A DNA stretch of 64,000 bases. It comes from Mesorhizobium mediterraneum (lineage in GTDB: Bacteria > Pseudomonadota > Alphaproteobacteria > Rhizobiales > Rhizobiaceae). Below are positions 54,438-63,548 of the stretch, piece after piece. Position 1 is the first letter of the stretch. The number at the start of each line of letters is the position of its first letter. The notes under the pieces are model-generated. The model searched no databases, was not told where the DNA came from, and was given only the letters and a program-made list of their open reading frames with translations. The translations under genes and the position numbers were made by a program. The DNA lies in contig NZ_NPKI01000018.1 in NCBI RefSeq assembly GCF_002284565.1, positions 124,001-188,000 of the forward strand, in the 5' to 3' direction.

Positions 54438-54591
54438 ATCTCCCCCCTCGAGGGGGAGATGTCGCCGAAGGCGACAGAGGGGGTCGGCACGTCCTGACGC
54501 GACCTCTTATTGTGGACTGAGGACGCCGGCGCTTTATGCGCGGCGACCCCCTCTGGCCTGCCGGCCATCTCCCCCTCAAGGGGGGAGATAT
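54438..54591. repeat. inverted repeat, same family as 37600-37759
   Basis: Arms 54438-54486 and 54544-54591 are near reverse complements (ATCTCCCCCCTCGAGGGGGA with a GACAGAGGGGGTCG end). The right arm reads CCCCCTCTGGCCTGCCGGCC, matching the 37600 element in most positions. The left arm has CGCCGAAGGCG where the right has CCTGCCGG, so the arms have diverged. It fills most of the gap after parC. Confidence 0.8.
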
Positions 54592-54676
54592 CTAGACATT
54601 TGGAATGTCGTCACGATTGCTGCACTATGTCAGTGCATAAGTATCGCTACATGAGCCGTTTGGGAGAAATGGGCAT

Positions 54677-55897
54677 TTGAAGGAAGCTAGAATTCGGAAA
54701 CCGGAAGGCCAGCAGCGCCTGTTTGGCCTGTCGACGCCGCTCAGATCCGCCGTCATTCCGCCGCTGTCGGCGGCGCGCTGGCTCCTGGTGCTGATCGTCG
54801 CTGCCGGGGTCTATTTCTTTCATGGTTTCCTGGTCCCGGTACTGGCCGCGCTTGTCATTGCCTTTGCCAGTTGGCCGCTCTATCGGCGGTTGCTCGCTGG
54901 TGTCGGCGGCAACCGCACGATCGCCGCGACATTGGCGATCCTGTTCATCCTCACCTTCCTGGTGGTGCCGATCGCGTTCGCCGGCGCCTACGCCACCAAC
55001 GAAGTCCGCGAATGGGTCGGCTGGGCGATCGAGACCAACCGCGAAGGCGCGGTGACGCCGCACTGGATCGCCACGCTGCCCGTGGTAGGCGAGTGGCTGA
55101 ACGAGCAGTGGACGCGCAATCTCGGCCATCCCGGCGGCATCGGCGAACTGATCCAGCTGATCAGCGGCGCCAACATCGGCAGCATCTACCGCGGCGTGCT
55201 GGCTGCCGGCGGCAGCGCCTTCGGCCTTCTGCTGGCGCTGCTGTTCATGATGATCGCGCTGTTCTTCGCCTATCGCGACGGCGAGCATTTTGCCGGGCAG
55301 ATCGACCGTCTCGGCGAACGCATCCTGCCGACCAGATGGGAGCGGATTTCGCGTGTCGTGCCGGCGACGATTTCCTCGACAGTGACCGGCATGACCATTA
55401 TCGCCATCGGCGAAGGGGTGGTGCTGGGCGTGGCCTACTGGCTGGCCGGCGTGCCGTCGCCGGTGACGCTCGGCGCCCTGACCGGCATCATGGCGCTGAT
55501 CCCCGGCGGCGCACCGCTGTCCTTCACGCTTGTCTCGATCTATCTCGCCGCCAGCGGCTCGCCGATGGCCGGGTTGGCGCTGTTCATCTGGGGGAGCGTC
55601 GAACTGTTCATCGTCGACAAGACATTGCGCCCTAAACTGGTCGGCGGCCCGATAAAGCTGCCGTTCCTGCCGACCTTTTTCGGCCTGATCGGCGGCGTCA
55701 AGACGATGGGCTTTCTCGGCCTGTTCATCGGCCCGGTGCTGATGGCATTGCTGGTCGCGATCTGGCGCGAATGGCTGCGCGAGGTGGAATTGGCCGACGA
55801 GCTTGCCCCCGCAGCGCCGGACGACCTGGAAGGTGCTCCGCCGCAGATCGATATCGTCGCGGAGCACGCCGCCGCGAGGAAGAGTCAGGCCGGGTGA
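54677..55897 (+). CDS. AI-2E family (PerM-like) transporter
   Basis: 406-aa membrane protein with about eight helices. It has the family pattern GVYFFHGFLVPVLAALVIAF near the N-terminus, ALTGIMALIPGGAPLSFTL near residue 275 and GFLGLFIGPVLMALLVAIW near 360. Members export small molecules or act as Na+/H+ antiporters; signalling AI-2 export is unlikely in rhizobia and is only a name here. The start is TTG 54677 with GGGAG upstream. Its end overlaps the convergent DMT gene by 13 bases. Confidence 0.85.
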   Translation: MKEARIRKPEGQQRLFGLSTPLRSAVIPPLSAARWLLVLIVAAGVYFFHGFLVPVLAALVIAFASWPLYRRLLAGVGGNRTIAATLAILFILTFLVVPIAFAGAYATNEVREWVGWAIETNREGAVTPHWIATLPVVGEWLNEQWTRNLGHPGGIGELIQLISGANIGSIYRGVLAAGGSAFGLLLALLFMMIALFFAYRDGEHFAGQIDRLGERILPTRWERISRVVPATISSTVTGMTIIAIGEGVVLGVAYWLAGVPSPVTLGALTGIMALIPGGAPLSFTLVSIYLAASGSPMAGLALFIWGSVELFIVDKTLRPKLVGGPIKLPFLPTFFGLIGGVKTMGFLGLFIGPVLMALLVAIWREWLREVELADELAPAAPDDLEGAPPQIDIVAEHAAARKSQAG

Positions 55898-56781
55898 CTG
55901 ACCGCAAGGGTGGCGCGGCGCCTGCGCCCCTCATGCAGCTGCCATAGCGAATGGGCGACCAGCGTGACGATGAGGATCGCGCCGCCGATCAGGCTGTTGC
56001 GCGACGGCGCTTCGGCAAAGATCATCCACATCCAGACCGGCGCCAGCACGGTTTCAAGCAGATAGAACATCGCCACCTCCGGTCCCGAAACATATTTCGG
56101 TCCGTTGGCGAGGCAGAAGAACGAGATCGGCATGATGACGGCGCCGTTGAAGATGATCCACCACGGCGCGTTCACCTGAAGGCCTTCGCCTGAGACCATG
56201 AACACCGCGACGGCCAGGGGCAGGATCACGCCGATCAGCGATGTGAACCCCATGTCCTTGCCGCTGGCGCGCGAGATGGTGATGGCCAGGGCGATGAAGA
56301 AAGCCGAGCACAGCGCCATGAGATCGCCGAACAGGTGCCCGGTGCCGATCGAATCGCCGACGATGATCGCGACGCCGAGGATCATGACCAGCATCGCGAC
56401 CACGGTGACCAGTCGCGGCCGCTCCTTCAGAAACACCCAGGACAGCAGTGCCGCGAACACGGTGTTGAAGGCCAGGATGAAGACCAGATTGGCGGTCGTG
56501 GTGTAATAGATGCTGGTGACGAAGGTGACCGAGGTCAGTCCGTAGCATATTGCGACAACGAGCCCCGACCAGCCGGGGATGAGCTGCGGCGCGTTCCGGC
56601 TCAGCGAGCGCCAGACAGCCCAGATGACCAGCGCCGCGACCAAGGTGGTGCCGGTGCGCAGCAGGAGGATCGTCCATGCGCCGCCGTCGGCCAGGCGGAT
56701 CAGTGGAATGTCGACGGTCAGCGTCAGGCCGCCAATGGCGGTGATGAGAAGGCCCTTCTGGTGATCGTTGTGGGACGACAT
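55885..56781 (-). CDS. EamA/DMT superfamily transporter
   Basis: 298-aa protein with ten hydrophobic helices in two EamA repeats (residues about 10-140 and 150-285), the layout of drug/metabolite exporters such as RhaT/YdcZ relatives. Typical segments are AFNTVFAALLSWVFLKERP at the end of the first repeat and FCLANGPKYVSGPEVAMFYL in the second. The substrate is unknown. ATG 56781. Confidence 0.88.
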   Translation of the reverse strand: MSSHNDHQKGLLITAIGGLTLTVDIPLIRLADGGAWTILLLRTGTTLVAALVIWAVWRSLSRNAPQLIPGWSGLVVAICYGLTSVTFVTSIYYTTTANLVFILAFNTVFAALLSWVFLKERPRLVTVVAMLVMILGVAIIVGDSIGTGHLFGDLMALCSAFFIALAITISRASGKDMGFTSLIGVILPLAVAVFMVSGEGLQVNAPWWIIFNGAVIMPISFFCLANGPKYVSGPEVAMFYLLETVLAPVWMWMIFAEAPSRNSLIGGAILIVTLVAHSLWQLHEGRRRRATLAVSHPA

Positions 56782-56910
56782 GCGGCAATTCTCGCAATGA
56801 ATGTGGAGGCAGGCGCAAAATTGGCCCAGCGTCTGTCCTTCCAGCCAAGCGGCCGAAAACCAGCAGCATCCTCCTTGAACAGTTTTAAGGATGATTGGCG
56901 GAAGGGCGGA

Positions 56911-57675
56911 TCAGCGCGAAACCGCTTCGTGGTCGTAGCGTTCCCAGCCTTTGGGGCCGAGATGCTCCTGCGGCATGAAGCGCATCTTATAGTTCATCTT
57001 GCGCGAGCCGTTGACCCAGTAGCCGAGATAGACATGGGGCAAGCCCATCGCCCTGGCGCGGGCGATGTGATCGAGGATCATGAAGGTGCCGAGCGAGCGG
57101 TCCTCGAAGTCGGGATTGAAGTAGGAATAGACCATCGACAGGCCGTCGGCCATCTTGTCGGTGAGCGCTACCGCGATCAGCTCGCCCTGGCCCTTGCCGG
57201 TAATAAAGCTGTCGGGGCCGCGGCGCCGGTACTCGATGACCTTGGTGTCGACATGGGTGTCCTCGACCATCATGGCGTAGTCGAGCACCGTCATGTCGGA
57301 CATGCCGCCGCGGCGATGGCGGGCATCGAGATAGCTGCGGAACAGCGAATACTGCTCGGTGGATGGTTGCGCGTCGTGCATGGCGCCGATGAGGTCTGAA
57401 TTGTGCTGTATCACCCGCCTCATGTTGCGGCTGGCGGTGAATTCCTGGGCCAGGATGCGCACCGAAACGCAGGCACGGCAGGTCTCGCAGGCCGGCCGGT
57501 AGGCGATGTTCTGCGATCGCCGGAAGCCGCCTTGCGTCAACAGGTCGTTCATCTCCGACGCCTTGTCGCCGACCAGATGCGTGAACACCTTGCGCTCGAA
57601 CTGGCCCTCAAGATACGGGCACGGCGACGGCGCGGTCAGGAAGAACTGTGGCGACTGGGTTGGATGCTGCGTCAT
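56911..57675 (-). CDS. bpt: aspartate/glutamate leucyltransferase
   Basis: 254-aa leucyl-tRNA-protein transferase of the Bpt type (ATE1-like fold). It adds leucine to N-terminal Asp or Glu, creating an N-degron recognised by ClpS-ClpAP. The conserved opening [17 protein letters not shown] and the cysteine-rich [12 protein letters not shown] near residue 68 are characteristic, as is [16 protein letters not shown] near 220. The length matches. It is divergent from nothing obvious; the RDD gene follows upstream on the same strand. Confidence 0.93.
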   Translation of the reverse strand: MTQHPTQSPQFFLTAPSPCPYLEGQFERKVFTHLVGDKASEMNDLLTQGGFRRSQNIAYRPACETCRACVSVRILAQEFTASRNMRRVIQHNSDLIGAMHDAQPSTEQYSLFRSYLDARHRRGGMSDMTVLDYAMMVEDTHVDTKVIEYRRRGPDSFITGKGQGELIAVALTDKMADGLSMVYSYFNPDFEDRSLGTFMILDHIARARAMGLPHVYLGYWVNGSRKMNYKMRFMPQEHLGPKGWERYDHEAVSR

Positions 57676-57813
57676 CGAACCTTGGAAACACTCCTGCGAA
57701 TCATCATACCTTTGGCGCGCGCAGCGAAAAATTCAACAGGATTGTGAAAGCGCGCCGAGCGGACGCCTTCACTTTGCACATAAACGCTCGCGGGAGACTC
57801 GCGAAAGCTGTCC

Positions 57814-58284
57814 TCAGCGGTCACTGCGGCTGACCACCGTGCCCAACAGCAGGTCGTGCAGCGTGCGCTTGCGGTCGGCAAACAGCGATACCAGAAGGAC
57901 CAGCGGCGTCAGGATGACGTTGCCGGCCCAGAACAGCACCGAATGCACCACCGCCGTCAGCCCATCAATGCGGGTGCCGTCGAGGCGGTCGAGCCGGATG
58001 CCCATCATCTTCATGCCTGTCGTGGCCTGGTCGGTGCTGCCGAGCGTGTTCCAGATGTAGAGGATGGCGACGGCCGGCACGAGGACGGAAAACAGCATCC
58101 AGCCGAGGCCGAGCGTCAAGATCCCGAGGAAGAACACCAGGATCGCGAACGGAATGGTGAGCAGCGCGACGATGCAATAGTCGATGATGAAGGCGAGGAC
58201 GCGCCGCGTGCGCACGCCGTCATAGGCCCTGATATCATCGAGCCTGGTGGTGATGATTTCGCCGTCGAGAACGCGCGCGTTCAT
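57814..58284 (-). CDS. RDD-family membrane protein
   Basis: 156-aa protein. The RDD signature is visible as RRVLAFIIDYCIVALL near residue 26, and there are three hydrophobic segments (IPFAILVFFLGILTLG, FSVLVPAVAILYI, VILTPLVLLVSLF). Some members are Na+/H+ antiporter-like or accessory proteins; the function is unknown. ATG 58284 is followed directly by NARVLDGEIITT. It is upstream of bpt on the same strand with a 138-base gap. Confidence 0.82.
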   Translation of the reverse strand: MNARVLDGEIITTRLDDIRAYDGVRTRRVLAFIIDYCIVALLTIPFAILVFFLGILTLGLGWMLFSVLVPAVAILYIWNTLGSTDQATTGMKMMGIRLDRLDGTRIDGLTAVVHSVLFWAGNVILTPLVLLVSLFADRKRTLHDLLLGTVVSRSDR

Positions 58285-58408
58285 GTCATTTCCTCGTAAT
58301 CAGGCCCGGGATAGGGTGCGGGCCGCCTGGTGTTGAAATGGTGAAGTCTCGCGACGGAATCAAGATCGAGCCGTTTTCAGCCTGCGACCGGAAGCAGCGC
58401 CGAACCTA

Positions 58409-58511
58409 ATGCATGTCGCGCAAAAAGTGCGCAGCGGTTTTGCGATAACGACATGCATAGAAACAAGGGCTTAAAGCGCGTCGCATGAATCCGTTCGAAC
58501 GCGAGCGCTTT
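58409..58511. repeat. rhizobial palindromic repeat with ATGCATGTCG arms
   Basis: ATGCATGTCG (58409-58418) and its complement CGACATGCAT (58449-58458) bound a CGCAAAA...TTTTGCG stem. A second hairpin follows, AAAGCGCGTCGC...GCGAGCGCTTT (58473-58511). This two-hairpin module is a common intergenic element in rhizobia. It occupies the centre of the 310-base gap 58285-58594; nothing else is seen there. Confidence 0.75.
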
Positions 58512-58594
58512 AGCTTGGATCGGTTGAATTTGCCGCGCGGATGGCGTTAGTTTGCTGCGGCGCAACATATCAGGCGGGCAAGGGACGGGGCGAC

Positions 58595-59983
58595 ATGGAC
58601 TATGACATGCTGGTCATTGGCAGCGGCCCTTCCGGGCGCCGTGCCGCGGTGCAGTCGGCCAAGCTTGGGAAATCCGTTCTGGTGGTCGACAGGGGACGGC
58701 GTCTTGGCGGTGTTTCCGTGCACACCGGCACCATCCCGTCGAAGACGCTGCGGGAAACTGTGCTCAACCTCTCCGGTTGGCGCGAGCGCGGCTTCTATGG
58801 GCGCGGCTACCGGGTCAAGCAGGACATTTCGGTCGGCGACCTGATCGAGCGCCTGCACAAGACACTCGATCATGAAGTCGAGGTGCTGCAGCACCAATTC
58901 ATGCGCAATACGGTCAAGAGCGCACGCGCCGGGGTCAAATTCCTCGGTCCCAACAGAGCGAGCCTGACGACGGAAACCGGCGACTATAGCGAAGTCGGTT
59001 TTGCGCATGCGCTGATCGCGGTCGGCACCCGCCCGCACCGGCCGCGCGACGTGCCCTTCGACAAGACCCGTATCTTCGACAGCGACGAGATGCTGGAGCT
59101 CGAGCGCCTGCCGCGCACATTGACGGTGATCGGCGCCGGCGTCATTGGCGTCGAGTACGCGACGATCTTTTCGGCGCTCGACGTGCCGGTGACGCTGGTC
59201 GAGCCGCGCAACACCATCCTTGATTTCGTCGACCGCGAGATCGTCGACGATTTCATCCATCAGATGCGCGACCGCGGCATGACCATCCGGCTGGGCAGTG
59301 CGATCAAGGAGATCGCCTCGAAACCCGACTATGCCGAGGTGACGCTTGCCGACGGCCGCACCATACGCTCGGAGATGGTGCTTTATGCCGCGGGGCGCAC
59401 CGGCAACGTCGGCGCGCTCGGCCTGGACGTGGTCGGCATCGAGGCCGATTCCCGGGGCCGCATCAAGGTCGATCCGCAGACCTTCCGGACCAGCGCGCCG
59501 AACATCTATGCCGCCGGCGACGTCATCGGCTTTCCGAGCCTCGCCTCCACCTCGATGGAACAGGGCAGGGTGGCCGCCTGCCATGCCTTCGGCGTGCCCT
59601 TGCCGCCGCCGCCGGAAACCTTTCCCTACGGTATCTACGCGGTGCCGGAAATCTCGACCGTCGGCCAGTCCGAGGAGCAGGTGCGCGAGAGCGGCGGCGC
59701 ATATGAGGTCGGCGTGGCGCGTTTCCGCGAGACCTCGCGCGGCCATATCATGGGCGTGAACACCGGCTTCCTGAAGCTTCTGTTCTCAATCGAAACACGC
59801 CGGCTGCTCGGCGCGCATATCGTCGGCGAGGGCGCGACCGAACTCATTCACATTGGCCAGGCGGTGATCAATCTCGGTGGCACCGTCGATTTCTTCGTCA
59901 ACAACACCTTCAACTATCCGACGCTGGCCGAAGCCTACAAGATCGCCGGGCTGGATGCCTGGAACCGCATGGGGCGAGCGTAA
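58595..59983 (+). CDS. sthA: soluble pyridine nucleotide transhydrogenase
   Basis: 462-aa FAD enzyme that moves reducing equivalents between NADPH and NAD+. The FAD motif GSGPSGRRAAVQSAKLG is at about residue 10. The position of the redox disulfide of related disulfide reductases reads HTGTIPSKTLRE, lacking both cysteines, which separates SthA from lipoamide dehydrogenase and glutathione reductase. The NAD site is TVIGAGVIGVEYATIFSAL near 185. The C-terminal interface domain starts near 340 (GIYAVPEISTVG). ATG 58595 is preceded by AAGGGACGGGG; an upstream in-frame ATG at 58541 is less likely. Confidence 0.93.
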   Translation: MDYDMLVIGSGPSGRRAAVQSAKLGKSVLVVDRGRRLGGVSVHTGTIPSKTLRETVLNLSGWRERGFYGRGYRVKQDISVGDLIERLHKTLDHEVEVLQHQFMRNTVKSARAGVKFLGPNRASLTTETGDYSEVGFAHALIAVGTRPHRPRDVPFDKTRIFDSDEMLELERLPRTLTVIGAGVIGVEYATIFSALDVPVTLVEPRNTILDFVDREIVDDFIHQMRDRGMTIRLGSAIKEIASKPDYAEVTLADGRTIRSEMVLYAAGRTGNVGALGLDVVGIEADSRGRIKVDPQTFRTSAPNIYAAGDVIGFPSLASTSMEQGRVAACHAFGVPLPPPPETFPYGIYAVPEISTVGQSEEQVRESGGAYEVGVARFRETSRGHIMGVNTGFLKLLFSIETRRLLGAHIVGEGATELIHIGQAVINLGGTVDFFVNNTFNYPTLAEAYKIAGLDAWNRMGRA

Positions 59984-59995
59984 AACCTTGGCTCA

Positions 59996-60667
59996 TCAGT
60001 TCGCCTGCGCGACGGCGATTGCCAGGCCCGCCAGCCATTGCCTGACGATTTCAGCATCCCGATCGCCGATTTCATGGCTGGAGGCGATGGTGGGGGCCTC
60101 GACCTCGGCACCATGTGATTCGAGCAATGCGACCAACGCCGGCGCGAAGGGCGCGTAGGTGAGGTCGGCGGCACCTGCGATGATCAGCACGCGCGCTTTG
60201 GACAAGTCGGCTGGTGGAACGTCGTCGAGCACCGGCATCGGGCGCAGCAATGCTGCCCGTTCGATGAGGCCGGAATGCAGCAGCATCACGCTCGAAACCA
60301 GATTGGCGCCGTTCGAATAGCCGAGAAAAATCGTTCGGGAGAGATCGAGACCGTGGCGCTTCGCGGCCTCGGTGACGAAGCCCGCGAAAGCGTCCGCCTC
60401 GGTGCGGATGCTCTCCTGTTCGAAGCGCGTCGGCGTGACCCTCGCGAACCAGCGGAAACCGTCCTCCTGGGCGATGTGTCCACGGACCGCCACCAGCACG
60501 GCGCGCGGTGAGATTTGCCGCGCCAGCGCCACCAGCGTCGTCTCGTCGACACCGGATCCATGCAGCAGGAAAAGGCATTCGCCGCTCGAATCAACGGGTC
60601 GATAGAGCCGGTAGAAAAAGGCCAGATCGCGCCGCAAAATGCCATCTTCCGGAGGTTTTTCCGCCAT
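59996..60667 (-). CDS. alpha/beta hydrolase, phospholipase/carboxylesterase-like
   Basis: 223-aa single-domain hydrolase. The nucleophile elbow is GYSNGAN near residue 118. The oxyanion region LFLLHGSGVDET is near 33, and candidate acid and base residues are in IIAGAADLTYAP and SSHEIGDRD near 169 and 200. It resembles YpfH/EstB-type carboxylesterases. Start ATG 60667. It converges with sthA, 12 bases apart. Confidence 0.83.
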   Translation of the reverse strand: MAEKPPEDGILRRDLAFFYRLYRPVDSSGECLFLLHGSGVDETTLVALARQISPRAVLVAVRGHIAQEDGFRWFARVTPTRFEQESIRTEADAFAGFVTEAAKRHGLDLSRTIFLGYSNGANLVSSVMLLHSGLIERAALLRPMPVLDDVPPADLSKARVLIIAGAADLTYAPFAPALVALLESHGAEVEAPTIASSHEIGDRDAEIVRQWLAGLAIAVAQAN

Positions 60668-60871
60668 AGTTCATCCCTTTGATTTCGTGATGGTTTTGTT
60701 CTTTTGCCGGCTTCAAAACGTAATATTTTCGGGCTCCTTCAAAGTTGATTGAACCGGGCGCATTTCAGTCCGTTTCTTTGCCGATATGCTCCAGCGGGAG
60801 GAATCGAAGCGGTGCGTCCGGCGGTCGCATCGATTGCCGGCATGAACAACCAGCTTTGAGGCCTTTTATCG

Positions 60872-62104
60872 ATGACCGTGCCAAATTCACCGGATCGCGC
60901 TAAGCGTATCCGGGATATGCGTATCCCGGATACGCGTATCCAGGAGCGCGATACGCGTATTGACGTGTTCCGCGCTCTCGCTCTGCTGATCATATTTGTC
61001 GACCATGTCCCGGGGACGGTTTTCGAAACCCTGACCTACAAGAATTTCGGCTTTTCGGATGCTGCGGAGGCTTTCGTGCTGATCTCCGGCATGTCCGTCG
61101 CGCTCGCCTACGGCTCAAAATTCGAGCCCGGAAACCGGCTCATGGCGACACTGAAATTGTGGCGCCGCGCCGGTGTGCTCTATGTCGCCCACATCGTCAC
61201 GACGATGGCGGTGGTGGCGATCTTCTGCGCGGCGGCGGTGTTCGCGAAGCGGCCGGACATGCTGATGCTGATCAACATCGAGCCATTGATCAGGGATCCG
61301 CAGCAAGCGCTGATCGGCATCGCCACGCTTGGCCATCAGCTCGGCTACAACAATATCCTGCCGGTCTATGCGGTGCTGCTGCTGATGGCGCCAATCTTGC
61401 TGCTGTTCATCAGCCACAGGCCTTTGGCGGCGCTGGCGATATCCGGAATTCTGTGGCTGGTTGCCGGGATCTACCAGATCGCCCCGCCGAACTATCCGGA
61501 GCCCGGCTTCTGGTTCCTCAATCCGCTGTCGTGGCAGTTCCTCTTCAACATCGGCCTGGCAAGCATGCTGCATATCAGGCGCGGCGGCACCATTCCGGTC
61601 AATCGCTGGCTGGTCGGCGCCTCGGCGATCTATGTCGCGGCGGCATTGGTCTGGGTGCACAGCCCGCTATGGGGGCAGGTGTCGTGGCTGAACCTGCCCG
61701 TGGTGCTGACCGGCTTCGACAAGACGTTCCTGTCGCTGCCGAGGCTGCTGCACATCCTGGCGGTAACCTACCTGATCGTGGCGTTTCCTTCCGTCTCGAA
61801 CCTGTTCCGCACCGGCCGCGACCATCCGCTCGCCATATTGGGCAAACGATCGCTGCCGGTTTTCATCGCCGGCACGGTGCTCGCCATGGCGGCGCAGGTG
61901 ATGAAGCTGATCAACCCGGGCGGCTTTGCCTACGACAGCTTGCTGATCGCCGCCGGCATCGCCATGCAGTTCGCGCTCGCCTATTACCTTGAATGGCTGT
62001 CGGGTATTGGACAATCCGGAAGGAGCAAGCCAGCCCGTAGCGAGGCGCCGCCTGTCCATACGTCCTTCGGTGGGGGAGCGATGGCGACAGGCATCAATCG
62101 ATAG
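60872..62104 (+). CDS. opgC: OpgC-like membrane acyltransferase
   Basis: 410-aa membrane protein with about ten helices. OpgC proteins succinylate periplasmic glucans (shown in Rhodobacter and E. coli). The family opening is ERDTRIDVFRALALLIIFVD near residue 24, and TYKNFGFSDAAEAFVLISG follows. The first 30 residues are a short imperfect repeat (RIRD, MRIPD, TRIQERD, TRID). It is unlinked in an operon but in the same window as ndvB/ndvA, whose product is the type of glucan such enzymes decorate. ATG 60872, GAGG ten bases upstream. Confidence 0.87.
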   Translation: MTVPNSPDRAKRIRDMRIPDTRIQERDTRIDVFRALALLIIFVDHVPGTVFETLTYKNFGFSDAAEAFVLISGMSVALAYGSKFEPGNRLMATLKLWRRAGVLYVAHIVTTMAVVAIFCAAAVFAKRPDMLMLINIEPLIRDPQQALIGIATLGHQLGYNNILPVYAVLLLMAPILLLFISHRPLAALAISGILWLVAGIYQIAPPNYPEPGFWFLNPLSWQFLFNIGLASMLHIRRGGTIPVNRWLVGASAIYVAAALVWVHSPLWGQVSWLNLPVVLTGFDKTFLSLPRLLHILAVTYLIVAFPSVSNLFRTGRDHPLAILGKRSLPVFIAGTVLAMAAQVMKLINPGGFAYDSLLIAAGIAMQFALAYYLEWLSGIGQSGRSKPARSEAPPVHTSFGGGAMATGINR

Positions 62105-62114
62105 GCGTCCGGGC

Positions 62115-63197
62115 TCAAGCTGTTTTGGGCGGCGGCCCGGAAGATGCCCTGACGACAAGCTCGACGCCGAGCGTCTCGCGCCGCACCGTGCCGTCGAAAT
62201 CGAGGATCATTCGTGCCGCCCGGCGGCCAATCTCGGCGATCGGCTGGGCGATCGTGGTGAGCGCAGGAATGGAAAGTGCGGCTTCAGGCACGCCGTCGAA
62301 GCCGACGACCGAGACGTCGCCGGGAACCGCGATGCCCCGCGCGGTCAGCCATTCGATCGCGACCATGGCCATCCGGTCCGACATCGCCAGGATTGCGGTC
62401 GGCGGCTCGCCGCCTGCGAAGATCGCCTCGAGACCAGCCCTAGTGCTGGCTTCGTCGTTTTCGGTCTCGTATACCGGAATCCCGGCGGTATCGACGCCGA
62501 ACCGGGAAAGCGCCTCGAAATAGCCGACGAGGCGATCGCGTGTGCCGGTATAGGCGGCCGTCCGGATCTGCTCCGGCGAGACGAGACCGGTGCTGTCGTC
62601 GGCGAAAGGCAGCGCCAGAACGGCGAAGCGCCGGTGGCCAAGCTCGGCGAGATGCTGCGCTGCCAGGCGGGCGCCGGCGACATTGTCGACGCCGATCGCC
62701 GAGACCGTGTCATCCTCCGAGCCGAGTTCGAGCGCGACGAAGGGGAGCTTTCGTTCACGCGTCAGCTCGACGAGGCGCGGACCTCCCTCGATGCAGAACA
62801 GGATGAAGCCGTCGACCAGCGCGCTCTGGATGTTCCAGGCAAGTTTCTCCTCATTGCCGGCCGATACCAGCGCGATACCGGCGCCGGTGGCGTCACATGC
62901 CTCGGAAATCCCGGCCATCATCGTGCGGGCAAAGGGATCGTCGAAGAAATAGGACAGCGGTTCGGTCGTTGCGACGCCGATCGCGTTGACCTTGCCGGCG
63001 CGCAGCAGCCGGCCCTTGGGATCCGGACCCGCATAGCCCATCGCCTCGGCCGCTGCCTTGACCCGTTCGCGGACTTCCTCGCGCACGATCTCGGGACGGC
63101 TGAACACGTTGGAGGCGGTGCCATGCGAAACCCCGGCGGCCTTGGCGATGTCGGCCAGCCGGATGGGTCTTGTATTGCCTTCGGTGGATGACGCCAT
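62115..63197 (-). CDS. LacI-family transcriptional regulator
   Basis: 360-aa regulator. The helix-turn-helix and hinge are at about residues 12-65 (RLADIAKAAGVSHGTASNVF). A periplasmic-binding-like sensor domain follows (IGVATTEPLSYFFDDPFART near 74, VVGFDGVPEAALSIPALTTI near 300). ATG 63197. A palindrome of the LacI type, TTGGATCGATTCAA, lies 37 bases before its start and recurs three more times toward two small ORFs, so it most likely controls both itself and them. A sugar ligand is usual for the family, but no sugar gene is in view. Confidence 0.92.
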   Translation of the reverse strand: MASSTEGNTRPIRLADIAKAAGVSHGTASNVFSRPEIVREEVRERVKAAAEAMGYAGPDPKGRLLRAGKVNAIGVATTEPLSYFFDDPFARTMMAGISEACDATGAGIALVSAGNEEKLAWNIQSALVDGFILFCIEGGPRLVELTRERKLPFVALELGSEDDTVSAIGVDNVAGARLAAQHLAELGHRRFAVLALPFADDSTGLVSPEQIRTAAYTGTRDRLVGYFEALSRFGVDTAGIPVYETENDEASTRAGLEAIFAGGEPPTAILAMSDRMAMVAIEWLTARGIAVPGDVSVVGFDGVPEAALSIPALTTIAQPIAEIGRRAARMILDFDGTVRRETLGVELVVRASSGPPPKTA

Positions 63198-63233
63198 TTT
63201 TTTTTGCCTCCAGGCAGCTACCTAGCACCTTTG

Positions 63234-63247
63234 TTGGATCGATTCAA
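63234..63247. promoter_or_regulatory. LacI-type operator O1 (TTGGATCGATTCAA)
   Basis: Near-perfect 14-bp palindrome centred on CG, 37 bases upstream of the lacI-type gene and 9 bases before the -35 of the rightward promoter. It is placed to affect both directions. Confidence 0.8.
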
Positions 63248-63255
63248 ATTTTTGC

Positions 63256-63283
63256 TTGACATTGGCGCGGGCGGGTATATTTT
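63256..63283 (+). promoter_or_regulatory. sigma-70-type promoter of the small-ORF unit
   Basis: TTGACA at 63256-63261 and TATTTT at 63278-63283 with a 16-base spacer. O1 lies just upstream and O2 covers the expected transcription start. This is the only recognisable promoter before the two small ORFs. Confidence 0.6.
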
Positions 63284-63296
63284 TGAATCGATCCAA
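63283..63296. promoter_or_regulatory. LacI-type operator O2 (TTGAATCGATCCAA)
   Basis: Same palindrome as O1 read on the other strand. It directly follows the -10 box, the classical position for repression. Centre-to-centre distance from O1 is 49 bases. Confidence 0.8.
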
Positions 63297-63315
63297 ACGT
63301 TGCGCTAACCGTCGA

Positions 63316-63329
63316 TTGGATCGATTCAG
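63316..63329. promoter_or_regulatory. LacI-type operator O3 (TTGGATCGATTCAG)
   Basis: One base from O1. It ends at the ribosome-binding site (AGGAAGGAG) of the 47-aa ORF, 13 bases before its ATG, and lies 33 bases from O2. Confidence 0.75.
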
Positions 63330-63342
63330 GAAGGAGAGTGCC

Positions 63343-63486
63343 ATGCACCCCGTGAATTATCTGTTCGAAGACATCTACCGCAACGACTGGAGCAACACCT
63401 CGAATGCGATGACCAGGACACGTCGCGGCAGCGCCGGCCCATGGATCCGCGACCTGCGTTTTCTCGTGGAGCGCAAGCGGAGCTGA
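63343..63486 (+). CDS. small protein, first copy of a tandem pair (47 aa)
   Basis: ATG 63343 with a strong AGGAAGGAG site. It begins MHPVNYLFEDIYRNDW and then turns into an Arg-rich tail (TRTRRGS...WIRDLRFLVERKRS). The first 16 residues match the downstream 55-aa ORF at 12 positions, which is strong evidence that both are translated. No known family is recognised. There is no signal peptide or membrane helix, so it is probably a small cytoplasmic protein. The operator O3 touches its ribosome site, so its production should depend on the divergent LacI-type regulator. Confidence 0.7.
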   Translation: MHPVNYLFEDIYRNDWSNTSNAMTRTRRGSAGPWIRDLRFLVERKRS

Positions 63487-63513
63487 TCGGCAGCGCTTTT
63501 TCGTGCCTGTCGA

Positions 63514-63527
63514 TTGGATCGATTCAA
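63514..63527. promoter_or_regulatory. LacI-type operator O4 (TTGGATCGATTCAA)
   Basis: Identical to O1. It lies 28 bases after the first small ORF and 21 bases before the ATG of the second, in the position equivalent to O3. No separate promoter is evident nearby, so it was probably copied with the duplicated unit. Confidence 0.75.
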
Positions 63528-63548
63528 ATTGGAAAAGGGAGCCTTGCC

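Noticed and set aside
56335..57399. 354-codon plus-strand frame opposite the DMT and bpt genes
   Set aside because: It spans two real minus-strand genes and the gap, with typical shadow composition.
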